The translations under genes were made by a program, and so were the position numbers. This document shows, in pieces, positions 7,137 through 14,489 of a stretch of 61,128 nucleotides of DNA. Under the pieces are notes generated by a model that was not told where the DNA came from, ran no database searches, and saw only the letters and a program-made list of their open reading frames with translations. Every line of letters starts with the position of its first letter. Position 1 is the stretch's first letter. Source of the stretch: an uncultured Lachnospiraceae bacterium (lineage in GTDB: Bacteria > Bacillota > Clostridia > Lachnospirales > Lachnospiraceae); assembly GCA_910585065.1 (NCBI GenBank), contig CAJUCG010000001.1:1-61128 (forward strand). The letters run 5' to 3'.

Positions 7137-8459
7137 TTATTGTACTACTATTGTTTCGTATTTTAATGTCAAATAATTTTCATACATTTTCCTGCCGATC
7201 TCGTTTGCCGTGTAGAGCGGACCGCCCGGATACTCGCAAAAAATTCGCTCTCCTCGGTATTCCGGATGTGTAAGGCGGTAAATATTCTCATAAGGTTCGG
7301 TCAGTTTGTGAAGTTTTGTTACATTTTCCGCAATTAAATCCTCCTGCATCTGCATCATTTCCTGCGCCGTATAAAATTTTCCGATATCCTGGTTCATATA
7401 CTTTGCCCAGAATACTTTCTCCCTGTCAATATACACGGAATCCCCGACCGTTATCGTATAATTTGGCACTCCCTTATCCGTTCCACTAAGGAATTTTCCA
7501 AATTCTTCCATATCTATTTTATCATCCAAAAAATCTTTCCAGAAATTCTCATTGGAGGCAAAGCGCATATTCCAGTCCGCAGGAAACTCCTCCAAAAATT
7601 TCATCACCTTATTGTATTCTTCCTTGTTGTTAAAACGGATTGACCATTCCTCTCCCGTTTCCCCAGCTTTTCTACAAAAAATTCCATCTTCCGTATAGCA
7701 GGTAATATAATGGGCGGGTTCCTCCTGCTTACTGGACGGGTAAGTTGCCATCGTATAATTGCCAGCTAAAAGAGAGGTCTCCCGCGCCCTGGTTTGCTTT
7801 TGCTGACTTGCACTATTTTCCTTTTCCTCCATCCTCTTTTTATGTTCCTCGCGCATCTGTGTGCGAATGGAGTCTTCTAGCTCGTCAAACTTCTCCAAGA
7901 GTTTATCCCATTCCCGCTCTGTAAAAGAGGCGGCACCAATCAGGTAACTTGGCTCCGACTCCCCATTTTGAAATTTAACATAGAGTTCCTCAATAGTTTT
8001 CTTTAGAAATTTCCGGTAATCCATAGTTTCCTTTGTTTCTGAAGGTTCTTCGGTTTCTGAATTTTCCAATTTTTGGATCACCGACTGGTAAAACTCCCTT
8101 TCCTGCGCGCGGTACTGTGCAATCCCCATACTCTTTGTCTTGGCAAGCGGATGCTCCAGATCATAGAGCATGGTCTTTACCGCCTGCAATGCCGAAGCCA
8201 CACTGCCACCAAATACATCCTCCGGATTTATCGTGCCATTATACTGATTTTCCAACTGCTGCACGGTAATCTGAGAGATATGATTCATTTTTCCGTAAGG
8301 GTGATAGCCTGACTCCTCTGCTGCCTGGCGAATCGCCTCCTTTACCGCCTCCGGTGCATTTGGCGCGAACGAAAAAAAGTCCATCTCCTTCTGCGCAGAC
8401 TTCGCCTTTGCCGGGTAAACAGATCCAGAATACCCGGCTTGTACTGCTCCTACTGTCAT
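7137..8459 (-). CDS. Unrecognised 440-residue protein controlled by a sigma-28 promoter
   Basis: I do not recognise a family. The ATG at 8459 has GGAGG upstream (first residues MTVGAVQAGYSGSVYPAKAK). There is no signal peptide and no membrane helix. Residues 1-45 look disordered and rich in Ala/Ser/Gly. Residues 45-105 hold ISQITVQQLENQYNG and EDVFGGSVASALQAVKTM. Residues 110-235 are highly charged and likely coiled-coil (EKFDELEDSIRTQMREEHKK). The C-terminal 190 residues are a mixed, aromatic-rich domain (YTEDGIFCRKAGETGEEWSI, SVYIDREKVFWAKYMNQ). A textbook sigma-28 promoter lies 229 bases upstream, so it is probably made with the flagellum. The polar N-terminus without a Sec signal would suit export by the flagellar apparatus, but that is inference. 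Confidence 0.8.
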   Translation of the reverse strand: MTVGAVQAGYSGSVYPAKAKSAQKEMDFFSFAPNAPEAVKEAIRQAAEESGYHPYGKMNHISQITVQQLENQYNGTINPEDVFGGSVASALQAVKTMLYDLEHPLAKTKSMGIAQYRAQEREFYQSVIQKLENSETEEPSETKETMDYRKFLKKTIEELYVKFQNGESEPSYLIGAASFTEREWDKLLEKFDELEDSIRTQMREEHKKRMEEKENSASQQKQTRARETSLLAGNYTMATYPSSKQEEPAHYITCYTEDGIFCRKAGETGEEWSIRFNNKEEYNKVMKFLEEFPADWNMRFASNENFWKDFLDDKIDMEEFGKFLSGTDKGVPNYTITVGDSVYIDREKVFWAKYMNQDIGKFYTAQEMMQMQEDLIAENVTKLHKLTEPYENIYRLTHPEYRGERIFCEYPGGPLYTANEIGRKMYENYLTLKYETIVVQ

Positions 8460-8460
8460 G

Positions 8461-8641
8461 TTCCTCCTTTCTGCAGTCCATCTGACAATCCGGACTGCGC
8501 CGCTCTCCAAATGGTCCAAGCGGCTTATCTCTGCGCAGACTCACATATAAGCTGCGCGATCTAGTGGGCTGACAAAAGCTCTTTAACTACAAGATGGCAC
8601 TATGACTTTCCTTTCTCCATCCTGGAAATCACAGTGCCATC
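8461..8641 (-). other. Hairpin-rich 5' leader of the sigma-28-driven gene
   Basis: The transcript from the promoter at 8688-8714 would have a leader of about 220 bases. Four stem-loops are visible: 8593-8641 (arms of 18-19 bases with one mismatch and one bulge), 8533-8557 (GCGCAG/CTGCGC), 8499-8524 (GCCGCT/AGCGGC) and 8473-8498 (GCAGTCC/GGACTGC), the last ending just before the ribosome-binding site. A competing pairing GCTTAT/ATAAGC (8523-8528 with 8547-8552) overlaps two of them. None has a T-run, so these are not simple terminators. I could not match it to a known riboswitch class. Confidence 0.5.
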
Positions 8642-8687
8642 CATAGCATCCATAAAATTATCTTATTTTTTGTCAAACCCGATCTAT

Positions 8688-8714
8688 ATATCGGCAGAAA
8701 GCACAAAAAATTTA
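8688..8714 (-). promoter_or_regulatory. Sigma-28 (FliA/SigD) promoter
   Basis: Minus strand: -35 TAAA (8711-8714), 15-base spacer, -10 GCCGATAT (8688-8695). This is a perfect match to the Firmicutes sigma-D consensus. It overlaps the larC stop codon and points to the gene at 7137-8459. A weaker sigma-A-like pair (TTGACA then TATGGA, spacing 17) lies just downstream on the same strand at about 8651-8679. Confidence 0.9.
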
Positions 8715-10028
8715 ACCCTCTACTTCCCTCTGTATTTTTTCATAAGCTTCGCTCAATCCAATCTTTTGTTCCCTTGCAATTCGCGCGATATCTTCATATT
8801 CATATTTTTCACGGAGAAAATTTTCACCAAAAAAGCTGCCTTCCGATTCCTTGCGGCGCACCGTTCCATAAGGAGTTTCAATGGATGTGATCTTACGCTC
8901 AAGAAGATAGCGCGCGCGCTCCGCCTTGCGAATACCGATGGTGGTGGTATGTTTAAACAAAAGTGCTGCCATCTGCACTTCTTTCTCCGGCGCACATAAA
9001 ACAGTAAGCAGCACACCCGGACGTGCCTTTTTCATTCCTGCGGGCAGAGTAAAGACCTCAAGCGCGCCCCCCTCAAACAAGCGTTCCATTGCAAAGCCTA
9101 TCGCCTCCGCTGTCATATCGTCAAGATTGCAGGAAAGTTCAAGTACCTTATCCGTCAAAAACATCGTATCCTTTAGGGGTGCATCCAAATCCTTTAGCGA
9201 CTCGCCAAGAAATGCGCGGACACAGTTTGCTTCCTTAAAATCCTTTTTCCCCATACCGTACCCAATCGCCGCAGTTTTCATTACTGGCATTTCCCCAAAG
9301 CGCGTGGCAAAGTGTTTTAACAATGACGCTCCGGTCGGTGTACATAATTCTCCTTTTACATTGCCGCCATAAATTGGCACATCCTTTAAAATATATGCCG
9401 TAGCAGGCGCGGGAACTGGCAGAATACCGTGCGCACAATGCACTTGTCCGCTTCCGACATGGATCGGCGAAACTACCACCTCCTCCGGTGCCAAACGCTC
9501 CATCAACATACAGACCGCAGTGATATCTGCAACCGCATCGAGCGTGCCAACCTCGTGAAAATGAATCTCTGTGACAGGGGCATTATGTGCATAGCTCTCC
9601 GCCTCCGCAATCAGGCGGTATACTGCCATAATATCTTCCTTAACCTTCTCTGAAAGTGCAAGATGTTCACGCACAAGATGCTCAATATCGTTCAGGACCG
9701 TGTGGGAATGTGTGTGGTTATGGGAATGCTCCGACGAAGGTTGTTCGTGCATATGATCATGGGAATATTCTGACCTCTCATGCGAATGGTTATGAGAATG
9801 TTCTGATACATCATAACTTTCCTCATGCACACCATTCACGGTAACAGAAATATAGGTTCCCGAAATTCCACATTTCATGGTCTTCTCTCTCTCCATCCGC
9901 ACACCGGGAAGTCCAAGAGCAGCAAATTCTTTTAAAAATTCCTCCGGATCAGGCAAAAGTTCTAAGAGTGCTGCGGTGAGCATATCCCCAGCAGCCCCCA
10001 TCCCACAATCAAAATAAAGGGTTTTCAT
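8712..10028 (-). CDS. larC: Nickel insertion protein for the nickel-pincer cofactor
   Basis: 438 residues. Puts nickel into the pyridinium-bisthiocarboxylate cofactor used by LarA-type racemases and epimerases. Family features: N-terminal YFDCGMGAAGDMLTAALLEL, VTEIHFHEVGTLDAVADI, HVGSGQVHCAHGILPVPAPA, ELCTPTGASLLKHF, and C-terminal LSCNLDDMTAEAIGFAMERL. A histidine-rich loop at about residues 75-115 (repeats of the type EHSHNHSHERSEYSHDH) is likely a nickel store or collector. Here larC is one uninterrupted frame, unlike Lactobacillus plantarum, where it needs a frameshift. AAGGAG lies eight bases before the ATG. It is the last gene of larE-larB-larC. Confidence 0.94.
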   Translation of the reverse strand: MKTLYFDCGMGAAGDMLTAALLELLPDPEEFLKEFAALGLPGVRMEREKTMKCGISGTYISVTVNGVHEESYDVSEHSHNHSHERSEYSHDHMHEQPSSEHSHNHTHSHTVLNDIEHLVREHLALSEKVKEDIMAVYRLIAEAESYAHNAPVTEIHFHEVGTLDAVADITAVCMLMERLAPEEVVVSPIHVGSGQVHCAHGILPVPAPATAYILKDVPIYGGNVKGELCTPTGASLLKHFATRFGEMPVMKTAAIGYGMGKKDFKEANCVRAFLGESLKDLDAPLKDTMFLTDKVLELSCNLDDMTAEAIGFAMERLFEGGALEVFTLPAGMKKARPGVLLTVLCAPEKEVQMAALLFKHTTTIGIRKAERARYLLERKITSIETPYGTVRRKESEGSFFGENFLREKYEYEDIARIAREQKIGLSEAYEKIQREVEG

Positions 10029-10039
10029 AATCGATTCTC

Positions 10040-10066
10040 CTTAATTTTTAGTTCTTATTTTTAGTT
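10040..10066. repeat. 13-14 bp tandem duplication upstream of larC
   Basis: CTTAATTTTTAGTT is followed immediately by CTTATTTTTAGTT in the larB-larC gap. It is a local duplication directly before the larC ribosome-binding site and keeps that stretch A-rich in the mRNA. Confidence 0.7.
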
Positions 10067-10109
10067 CCGCAGAATCCCCTCCCAACACCGGAAGGAATTC
10101 TATTGTTTT

Positions 10110-10859
10110 TTAAGTCCGCATATGATTGATCATGCTGGCGAGATACCCCGCACCAAAGCCATTGTCAATATTTACCACAGATACACCGCTGGCGCAGGAA
10201 TTCAGCATGGATAAAAGTGCTGACAGTCCGTGAAAAGATGCACCGTACCCCACACTTGTCGGCACGGCAATCACAGGGCAGTCCGCAAGCCCGCCAATCA
10301 CGCTGGCTAGTGCCCCTTCCATCCCCGCAATTGCAATAATTACACTTGCCCCCATAATTTCCTCCAGATGCGCCAATGTCCGGTGCAGCCCTGCCACACC
10401 AACATCGTAGAGCCGCACGATCTCATTGCCTAGAACCTGCGCAGTCAAGGCGGCTTCCTCCGCTACAGGAATATCACTTGTCCCCCCCGTCGCCACCACA
10501 ATTTTTCCCATACCGCCGGGCGCGGGGATCTCGCCGACAACCCCGCAGTGTGCCTCCGCATAATAGGAAAGCGGATGTACCTTTGCAATCTCCCTGGCGG
10601 ACTCTTCGGACAGCCGAGTAATCAGCACCAGATCCTGCCCATTTTTTTTCATAGCATCTACAATCCCTATGATTTGTTCTGTAGTTTTTCCTGCGCCGTA
10701 AATAACTTCTGCCGCTCCCTGGCGCAATCTGCGGTGCATATCCACCTTCGCATAACCGATATCTTCAAAAGGTTTTATTTTTAGGCGCAGCATCGCGTCA
10801 TCCACAGAAAGCGTTCCATCGCGCACTCCTGCAAGCAGTTCCCGAATATCCTGACTCAT
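10110..10859 (-). CDS. larB: Nicotinate dinucleotide carboxylase/hydrolase of nickel-pincer cofactor synthesis
   Basis: 249 residues. Carboxylates nicotinic acid adenine dinucleotide and releases the mononucleotide as the first step of the cofactor pathway. The C-terminal two-thirds is PurE-like: VVATGGTSDIPVAEEAALTA, IIAIAGMEGALASVIGGLAD and PVIAVPTSVGYGASFHGLSA. Cys222 in MLNSCASGVSVVNIDNGFGA matches the cysteine that forms the covalent adduct with the pyridine ring. It lies 30 bases after larE and 81 before larC on the same strand. Confidence 0.93.
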   Translation of the reverse strand: MSQDIRELLAGVRDGTLSVDDAMLRLKIKPFEDIGYAKVDMHRRLRQGAAEVIYGAGKTTEQIIGIVDAMKKNGQDLVLITRLSEESAREIAKVHPLSYYAEAHCGVVGEIPAPGGMGKIVVATGGTSDIPVAEEAALTAQVLGNEIVRLYDVGVAGLHRTLAHLEEIMGASVIIAIAGMEGALASVIGGLADCPVIAVPTSVGYGASFHGLSALLSMLNSCASGVSVVNIDNGFGAGYLASMINHMRT

Positions 10860-10889
10860 TTTTATCCCCCTAGATAATTCTTCTCACAA

Positions 10890-11645
10890 TTAATTCATCT
10901 CTCCACGCGCCTGTAAATCAAGTGTTACCATATCAAAATATTTTTTAAACTCCCCCAAAACTTCTCTCCGATTTTCTATCAACCGCGAAAAATCTTTCGC
11001 GGACAGTTGTATCCTTGCATTCTTTTTCTGTATTCGGACGCGGACATCCGTAAATCCAAGCGAAAAAAGAAAATTTTCTGCCATTTCTACCGCCGCAAGT
11101 TTTTCCTGTGTAATCTCTTCCCCCGTCGAAATCCTTGTGGCAAGACAGGCATAGGCGGGCTTATCCCAGGTAAATAGCCCCGCCTCCCTTGACAGACGGC
11201 GGATCTCGTCTTTGGTCAGTCCGGATTCCCGCAGTGGTGAATACACGGAAAACTCTTTTAGTGCGCGCATTCCCGGTCGATCTCCTGCATCATCGGATGC
11301 ATTTGTCCCATCAAGCAGTACAGAAAAACCATCAACAGCAGCCGCTTTTGCGATCGCGTCAAAAATCACCCGCTTGCAGTGATAACAACGCTCCTTCGGA
11401 TTTTCACAAATATTCGGATTTTCAAGAATATGAAGTTTTAACACACTCAATTCCACATCTAACATCACCGCAAATCGCAGTGCATCCTCATATTCAAACT
11501 GCGGCTGAAATTCCGATTTTACATAGTATGCGCGAACCTTTGTGCCGCAAGATTTCGCGGCAAAGAGCAGATAAGCGGAATCCACCCCACCAGAAAAGGC
11601 AACTGCCACTTTTTTATGTTGTAAAAAAAAATCAGATAATATCAT
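10890..11645 (-). CDS. larE: ATP-dependent sulfur transferase of nickel-pincer cofactor synthesis
   Basis: 251 residues. Adenylates the pyridinium carboxylates and donates sulfur. The N-terminal PP-loop SGGVDS is at residues 18-23 of VAVAFSGGVDSAYLLFAAKS. Cys167 in PAYACLATRISTG is at the position of the sacrificial cysteine of the Lactobacillus enzyme. Two further cysteines form CYHCKR at residues 87-90. AAAGGAG lies nine bases before the ATG. It is the first gene of the lar operon. No clear promoter was found; the only candidate is weak and embedded in the inverted repeat at 11716-11773. larA, the racemase that uses the cofactor, is not in the window. Confidence 0.92.
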   Translation of the reverse strand: MILSDFFLQHKKVAVAFSGGVDSAYLLFAAKSCGTKVRAYYVKSEFQPQFEYEDALRFAVMLDVELSVLKLHILENPNICENPKERCYHCKRVIFDAIAKAAAVDGFSVLLDGTNASDDAGDRPGMRALKEFSVYSPLRESGLTKDEIRRLSREAGLFTWDKPAYACLATRISTGEEITQEKLAAVEMAENFLFSLGFTDVRVRIQKKNARIQLSAKDFSRLIENRREVLGEFKKYFDMVTLDLQARGEMN

Positions 11646-11715
11646 CGGCTGTCTCCTTTTTCCCTGTTCCTGACAATGATCGCTTCCTGCAGTTTTCAGG
11701 AGCCACCACCTTTTA

Positions 11716-11773
11716 AGGCTCTGAAAGCCTTATAATCACTTAGAAATGCGTGATTACAAGGCTTTCAGAGCCT
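11716..11773. repeat. 24-bp near-perfect inverted repeat with nested smaller palindromes
   Basis: Arms 11716-11739 and 11750-11773 pair over 24 bases with a single A-C mismatch around a 10-base loop. Each arm also contains AAGGCT and AGCCT(T) as an inner inverted repeat, so each arm can fold on its own. It lies between tsf and larE. On the minus strand no T-run follows, so it is a poor tsf terminator as written; on the plus strand it is followed by CATATTTTTT, so it would terminate transcription entering tsf antisense. Possibly an mRNA 3'-end stabiliser or a small mobile palindromic element. Confidence 0.85.
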
Positions 11774-11810
11774 CATATTTTTTACGCTGTTCTGTTATGC
11801 AAACCTTTTC

Positions 11811-12746
11811 TTACATTCCCATCTGCGCTGCAACTTCCGCTGCAAAGTTCTCACTCTTCTTCTCAAGACCTTCGCCCGTCTCAAAACGCACGAAACGCTT
11901 GATCGAAAGGTTCGCGCTATTTTTCTTTGCAACCTGAGCCAAATACTGCGCTACTGTCTGTTCTCCCTCCTCATCCTCAGCCTTTACATAGATCTGATCA
12001 AGCAGGCAGATTTCTTTAAATTCCTTGTTGATACGCCCTTTAATGATCCCATCAATCACATTGGCAGGTTTCTTGGACTGTTTTTCGTCCTGCATAATCT
12101 GCGCTAAGATAATCTCTTTCTCATGATCGATAAAGTCCTGCCCGATCTCATCCCTCGAAACATATTTTGGACTGAGTGCTGCAACCTGCATTGCCACATT
12201 AGAGAGTGCCTCTTTGACCGCATCATTTACCACATCTGTAGCCGCCTCAACAATCACACCGATTCTGCCGCCGCCATGGGTGTAAGTAACCACGCAGCCA
12301 TTTTCTGCCGTAACTTTCTCAAATCTGCGGATGCTCAATTTCTCACCGATCGTCGCGATCTTCTCCACTAAAGCTTCCTGTACAGTATCTGCATCGATAA
12401 ACGGTGCAGCAAGAAGTGCGTCCACATCTGCATAATCTCCTTGTACAATCACATCGGCAACCTGCCCTACAAAGGTTTGGAACTTCTCATTCTTTGCCAC
12501 GAAGTCCGTCTCGGAATTGACCTCTACAACCGCTGCGCTATTGCCCTTTACTGCGATCCTGCAGATCCCCTCCGCAGCGATACGGCTTGCCTTCTTCTCC
12601 GCTTTTGCCTGACCTTTCTTTCTCAAAAATTCAACGGCCTCATCCATATTTCCTTCTGTCTCAACAAGAGCCTTCTTGCAGTCCATCATGCCCGCACCGG
12701 TCATCTCTCTCAAATCCTTTACCATCTTTGCTGAAATCTCAGCCAT
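11811..12746 (-). CDS. tsf: Translation elongation factor Ts
   Basis: 311 residues. Exchanges GDP for GTP on EF-Tu. The N-terminal UBA-like domain has VKDLREMTGAGMMDCKKALV and MDEAVEFLRKKGQAKAEKKA, both signatures of the family. The core continues with AVVEVNSETDFVAKNEKFQ (the conserved TDFVA segment) and VVTYTHGGGRIGVIVEA. It follows rpsB by 69 bases, the usual partner, and shares its promoter at 13707-13735. Confidence 0.97.
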   Translation of the reverse strand: MAEISAKMVKDLREMTGAGMMDCKKALVETEGNMDEAVEFLRKKGQAKAEKKASRIAAEGICRIAVKGNSAAVVEVNSETDFVAKNEKFQTFVGQVADVIVQGDYADVDALLAAPFIDADTVQEALVEKIATIGEKLSIRRFEKVTAENGCVVTYTHGGGRIGVIVEAATDVVNDAVKEALSNVAMQVAALSPKYVSRDEIGQDFIDHEKEIILAQIMQDEKQSKKPANVIDGIIKGRINKEFKEICLLDQIYVKAEDEEGEQTVAQYLAQVAKKNSANLSIKRFVRFETGEGLEKKSENFAAEVAAQMGM

Positions 12747-12815
12747 TATAATCCCTCCGTTCGTTTACAATTATTTTGTAGTCCTATATTTTTCACGCCT
12801 AAAATGCGATAAATC

Positions 12816-13556
12816 TTATGCTTCCTGCTCTTCCTCGACAGCCTCGGCTTCCTCTGGCACATCGCTCATGGAAACACCCTGGTTTGCCTCGATTACCGCG
12901 TCCGCCATCTTTGCCACAATCAGTTTTACCGCGCGGATCGCATCATCATTACCCGGAATTACATAGTCAAGCTCTTCCGGATCACAGTTTGTATCTGCAA
13001 TGCCAATTAACGGAATTCCTAAAGTATGCGCCTCCTGAATACAGATTCTCTCCTTTTTCGGATCTACAACAAAAATTGCATCCGGGATATTCTTCATCTC
13101 CTTAATTCCGCCAAGATTTTTTTCCAATTTTTCCCATTCTTTTTTCAGTGCGATAACTTCTTTCTTTGGAAGTACCTCAAATGTGCCGTCCTCCGCCATC
13201 TTCTCAATCGCTTTTAATCTTGTGACTCTGGACTGGATTGTCTTGAAATTTGTCAGCATACCGCCGAGCCATCTCTCATTGACATAGAACATACCGCAGC
13301 GTTCCGCCTCGGATTTAATGGAATCCTGCGCCTGCTTTTTTGTCCCCACAAAGAGAATCTTTCCGCCATCGGCAACGATATCCTTGATTGCGTAGTAAGC
13401 CTCGTCCACCTTGCCCACGGATTTTTGCAGATCGATAATGTAGATGCCGTTTCTCTCCGTGTAAATATACTCCGCCATTTTCGGGTTCCATCTTCTTGTC
13501 TGATGACCAAAATGAACCCCTGCCTCAAGTAACTGTTTCATTGAAATAACGCTCAT
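12816..13556 (-). CDS. rpsB: Small ribosomal subunit protein uS2
   Basis: 246 residues from the ATG at 13556, which has GGAGG upstream. Signature segments: MKQLLEAGVHFGHQTRRWNP, YIYTERNGIYIIDLQKSV, ILFVGTKKQAQDSIKSEAER and PDAIFVVDPKKERICIQEA. The C-terminus is a long acidic tail (EEAEAVEEEQEA). It has its own promoter and a structured leader and lies just past the end of the fla/che operon, as in Bacillus subtilis. Confidence 0.98.
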   Translation of the reverse strand: MSVISMKQLLEAGVHFGHQTRRWNPKMAEYIYTERNGIYIIDLQKSVGKVDEAYYAIKDIVADGGKILFVGTKKQAQDSIKSEAERCGMFYVNERWLGGMLTNFKTIQSRVTRLKAIEKMAEDGTFEVLPKKEVIALKKEWEKLEKNLGGIKEMKNIPDAIFVVDPKKERICIQEAHTLGIPLIGIADTNCDPEELDYVIPGNDDAIRAVKLIVAKMADAVIEANQGVSMSDVPEEAEAVEEEQEA

Positions 13557-13584
13557 GTCTTTTTCCTCCATTTGGTTTTTCTAC

Positions 13585-13693
13585 CATAGCCATGTCCGCT
13601 GGCAACTTCAACCGTCCTTTACCCGGCACCAAAAGACCGCTCAAGGCTATGTGATTTCTATATCGGCACAGCATATCACCAATTTGCCGATAT
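13585..13693 (-). promoter_or_regulatory. Structured leader of rpsB-tsf
   Basis: The 5' untranslated RNA of about 140 bases holds a 9-bp hairpin at its very start (TGCCGATAT 13685-13693 with ATATCGGCA 13660-13668) and a longer closed domain whose ends pair (CATAGCC/GGCTATG; 13645-13651 with 13585-13591). The enclosed part contains GAGCGGTC, GGTGCCGGGTAAAGG and GCCAGCGG. Ribosomal protein operons often carry such leaders bound by their own product; binding by S2 here is inference. Confidence 0.5.
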
Positions 13694-13706
13694 TTACGAC
13701 TTATAG

Positions 13707-13735
13707 ATTTTACCACAGTTTTCCTTGCAATGCAA
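13707..13735 (-). promoter_or_regulatory. Sigma-A promoter of rpsB-tsf
   Basis: Minus strand: -35 TTGCAT (13730-13735), 17-base spacer, -10 TAAAAT (13707-13712). It lies directly behind the last gene of the fla/che operon; no terminator was seen between that gene and this promoter. Confidence 0.75.
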
Positions 13736-13760
13736 GTACTTTTTTTAAAGTAAGCTCCCG

Positions 13761-14468
13761 CTAATTTGCCGTCACTTGCCTCGCGATTTCTTCATAGGTC
13801 GCGCCCGGAAGGATGCGGTAAGTCCCCGGTCTGATATACAGCGCGTAATTATTTTGCATCAAATAGCGATCGAAGTCCACTGCATCTTCCACTACCCCCG
13901 CTTTTTGCAGTTCAAGTGCGAAACTTTCCGATCCCATTCCCTGAGGAATTGTAATACTTATCTTCTCCCCATTTGTCTCTATTTCCTGTGAAGAGGATTC
14001 TGGGGGAGGCATCATCGGCATCGTCGGAGAGTCCGGCATAGTTGGCATAGTTGGCATACTTGGAGTCCCCGGAGTATCTGATACAGTTGGTACAGTTGGT
14101 GCTGGTGTATCGGATGCACTTGGCACGACCGGAGTGGAATTTGCGTCTTTTTCTGGAGGAACCGAAGGAGTCAACTCTGGCAATTTTTGCGGAGTTGGCG
14201 TTGGACTTTCCTCCCCGGATGGAGTTGGTGTATCCGTTCCCTTCGGCGGAGTTGGTGTGCCAGTTTCTTCCGGCGGAGCCGGCGTGCCCGAAAGTGCGGA
14301 CAGATCCACATCCGTATTTTCCCTTTCCACCATTCCAAGCTCCTTTGCCCGCGCCAAAACTTCCTCGTCCGTCATTTTATATTTTCGCGGTATAATCATC
14401 GTAGAATAAACGACGACGGCGAGAATCAATCCAACGCCGACGCCGCGCAAATAATATCTTAACTTCAA
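13761..14468 (-). CDS. MltG-like (YceG) membrane protein lacking the catalytic domain
   Basis: 235 residues with a TTG start (GGGGAG upstream). One membrane helix at about residues 8-27 (GVGVGLILAVVVYSTMIIP) is followed by a 120-residue linker rich in Pro, Thr, Ser and Met, and a C-terminal domain (about 165-235) with ISITIPQGMGSESFALELQK and RPGTYRILPGATYEEIARQV. That last part resembles the LysM-like entry domain of endolytic murein transglycosylase MltG. The transglycosylase domain with its catalytic Glu is absent, so it probably binds but does not cut glycan. It is the final gene of the fla/che operon. A fitting guess is a role at the wall where the flagellum or division apparatus passes; unproven. 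Confidence 0.7.
   Translation of the reverse strand: MKLRYYLRGVGVGLILAVVVYSTMIIPRKYKMTDEEVLARAKELGMVERENTDVDLSALSGTPAPPEETGTPTPPKGTDTPTPSGEESPTPTPQKLPELTPSVPPEKDANSTPVVPSASDTPAPTVPTVSDTPGTPSMPTMPTMPDSPTMPMMPPPESSSQEIETNGEKISITIPQGMGSESFALELQKAGVVEDAVDFDRYLMQNNYALYIRPGTYRILPGATYEEIARQVTAN
14035..14061 (-). repeat. Three tandem 9-bp units in the MltG-like gene
   Basis: GGCATAGTT, GGCATAGTT and GGCATACTT in a row encode repeated Met-Pro-Thr. They belong to the Pro/Thr/Met linker of the MltG-like protein, which could vary in length by slippage. Confidence 0.75.
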
Positions 14469-14489
14469 GGCTTCTCCCCATTCTTTCCT

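Noticed and set aside
8593..8641. Long hairpin read as a larC terminator
   Set aside because: No T-run follows on the minus strand, and it lies downstream of the sigma-28 promoter start, so it is better described as part of the next gene's leader.
8712..10028. Programmed frameshift in larC as in Lactobacillus
   Set aside because: The frame is continuous over 438 residues with both N- and C-terminal motifs; no frameshift is needed.
13660..13693. GCCGATAT sequences on both strands resembling sigma-28 -10 boxes before rpsB
   Set aside because: They are the two arms of a 9-bp hairpin in the rpsB leader. Only a poor -35 (CAAA) exists on the minus strand and none on the plus strand.
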